Assembly (NCBI GenBank): GCA_025450375.1
Contig: JANWHO010000236.1
Coordinates: forward strand, 1-6,804
Length of the DNA stretch: 6,804 nt
DNA from: Chloroflexota bacterium
GTDB taxonomy: Bacteria; Chloroflexota; UBA5177; JANWHV01
Reading direction: 5' to 3'
The notes under the pieces were generated by a model. That model made no database searches, was not told the DNA's origin, and worked only from the letters and a program-made list of their open reading frames with translations. Shown here in pieces: positions 5,789-6,804 of this stretch. A program made the translations under genes and the position numbers. The first letter of the stretch is position 1. Each line of letters begins with the position of its first letter.

Positions 5789-6804
5789 GTGCTAATCGAA
5801 ACGATCGAGACTCTGTACGTGGATGGACACTTCCGAAACTTCGTCTTCGTCAAGATGGTGACGGATGACGGCTTGGTCGGCTGGGGCGAGTGCAGCCTGG
5901 AGGGGAAAGAAGGGGCGGTCCGCGGGGCCGTGGCCGATTATGCCCACGACCTGCAAGGCCGCGATCCGCGCCTGATCGAGCAGCATGTGCTGATGATGAC
6001 CCGCGACTCCTTCTGGATGAACGGCCCCGTCCTGCGCAGCGCCATGGGTGGGCTGGAAATGGCCATGTGGGATATTCTGGGCAAGTCGGTCAGCTTGCCG
6101 GTCCACGCGCTCCTGGGCGGCCGGCTTCACGACGCGGTGCCGGCCTATTCCAATGCCTGGTACTTTGGCGCCCGCACCCCGGCGGACTTCGCCGCCGCCG
6201 CCCGGATCCCGGTGGGCCAGGGCTACAAGGCGCTGAAGTTCGATCCGTTCGGCCAGGCATCGTTCGCCCCCTCGGAGGCGGAGATTCGCCAAAGCGCGGC
6301 CAACGTCGCGGCGGTCCGCGAGGCCGTGGGGGCCGACATTCGCCTGGGCCTGGATGCCCATGGGCGCTTCGGCCTCCTGGGGGCGCTCCAGGTCGCGCGC
6401 GCGCTGAAACCCTATGATCTGTTCTTTCTGGAGGAGCCGCTACACCCGGACGACTCGCCGGCTCTGGCCCAGTTGGCGGCCCAGTGCGCGATCCCCCTGG
6501 CCCTGGGCGAGCGCCTCTACTCGCGCTGGGATGTCCGTCCGGTCCTGGAGGGGCGCTATGCCGCGTTCCTCCAGCCGGACGTGATTCACGTGGGCGGTCT
6601 CCTCGAGCTGCGCCGGATCGCCGCCATGGCCGAGGCGTATGGGGTGGGGATCGCCCCTCACAACGCGGCGGGGCCGATCTCCACCGCCGCCACCTTGCAG
6701 GTAGCCGTCCTCCTCCCCAACCTGCAAATCCAGGAGATGTTCGCACCCATGGACGCCCCCTGGAAGGATACGCTGGCCTATCCGCCCATCGAGGTGGTTG
6801 ACGG
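5789..6804 (+). CDS. enolase-superfamily sugar-acid dehydratase, D-galactonate dehydratase-like, 3' end cut by window
   Basis: The open frame continues to the right edge: 338 codons with no stop. Compared with the roughly 380 residues of E. coli DgoD, about 45 residues are missing. The N-terminal capping domain (1-115, with GWGE at 31-34 and the W94-D95 region) is followed by a (beta/alpha)7-beta barrel. Metal ligands are D189, E215 and E241. H191 in DAHGR is the galactonate-dehydratase-type second catalytic histidine. D264 and H291 form the His-Asp dyad, and E316 follows. All seven sit at a constant offset of +6 from the DgoD residues as I recall them (183, 185, 209, 235, 258, 285, 310), so it should dehydrate an aldonic acid to a 2-keto-3-deoxy acid using Mg2+. 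Exact substrate specificity cannot be read from sequence, and related gluconate or mannonate dehydratases are alternatives. It lies 22 nt after the regulator, in the same operon. Confidence 0.9.
   Translation, partial: MLIETIETLYVDGHFRNFVFVKMVTDDGLVGWGECSLEGKEGAVRGAVADYAHDLQGRDPRLIEQHVLMMTRDSFWMNGPVLRSAMGGLEMAMWDILGKSVSLPVHALLGGRLHDAVPAYSNAWYFGARTPADFAAAARIPVGQGYKALKFDPFGQASFAPSEAEIRQSAANVAAVREAVGADIRLGLDAHGRFGLLGALQVARALKPYDLFFLEEPLHPDDSPALAQLAAQCAIPLALGERLYSRWDVRPVLEGRYAAFLQPDVIHVGGLLELRRIAAMAEAYGVGIAPHNAAGPISTAATLQVAVLLPNLQIQEMFAPMDAPWKDTLAYPPIEVVD

Noticed and set aside
6090..6746. Minus-strand open frame of 218 codons, extremely Arg/Pro/Gly rich
   Set aside because: It is a shadow of the dehydratase gene, which has an intact catalytic set on the + strand in a frame open to the window edge.

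Overview
The window carries one coherent, GC-rich catabolic operon on the + strand. Five genes are read in one direction: a periplasmic sugar-binding protein (281-1327), a double-domain sugar ABC ATPase (1397-2965), two different membrane permeases (2955-3965 and 3962-4993), a GntR/FadR-type (FCD) repressor (4990-5766), and an enolase-superfamily sugar-acid dehydratase that runs off the right edge (5789-6804). The GTG and TTG starts, high GC content and tight gene packing fit a GC-rich free-living bacterium. The binding protein has a Sec-type signal peptide with no lipobox cysteine, which favours a diderm (Gram-negative type) host. I cannot name the phylum from the sequence.

Left end (1-280): no convincing gene. 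A near-consensus sigma70-type promoter (89-117; TTGACA, 17-nt spacer, TATACT) has a 6-bp inverted repeat inside its spacer. It is followed by a leader of about 156 nt with two small potential hairpins and a strong Shine-Dalgarno sequence before the GTG start of the binding protein. The gap between binding protein and ATPase holds a perfect 11-bp inverted repeat (1338-1364). It is probably an mRNA-stabilising or polarity hairpin that keeps binding-protein levels above those of the membrane components. From the ATPase through the regulator, each gene overlaps the next by 4-11 nt, which implies translational coupling.

How the genes work together (family knowledge plus inference): the binding protein, one ATPase and a likely permease heterodimer form a ribose/CUT2-type importer. 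The FCD regulator probably senses the substrate or an intermediate and controls the operon. The dehydratase would convert an aldonic acid to a 2-keto-3-deoxy acid. Its catalytic residues and their spacing match E. coli D-galactonate dehydratase as I recall it, so a galactonate-like acid, or a sugar oxidised to one, is the best substrate guess. Kinase and aldolase genes would be expected further downstream.

No radically new system is visible. The points that deserve a second look are a lost Walker B aspartate in the second ATPase domain, a lost metal-ligand histidine in the regulator, the palindrome inside the promoter, and a 9-nt complementarity between the intergenic hairpin and the binding-protein start region. 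No RNA gene, CRISPR array, mobile element or rho-independent terminator was seen.
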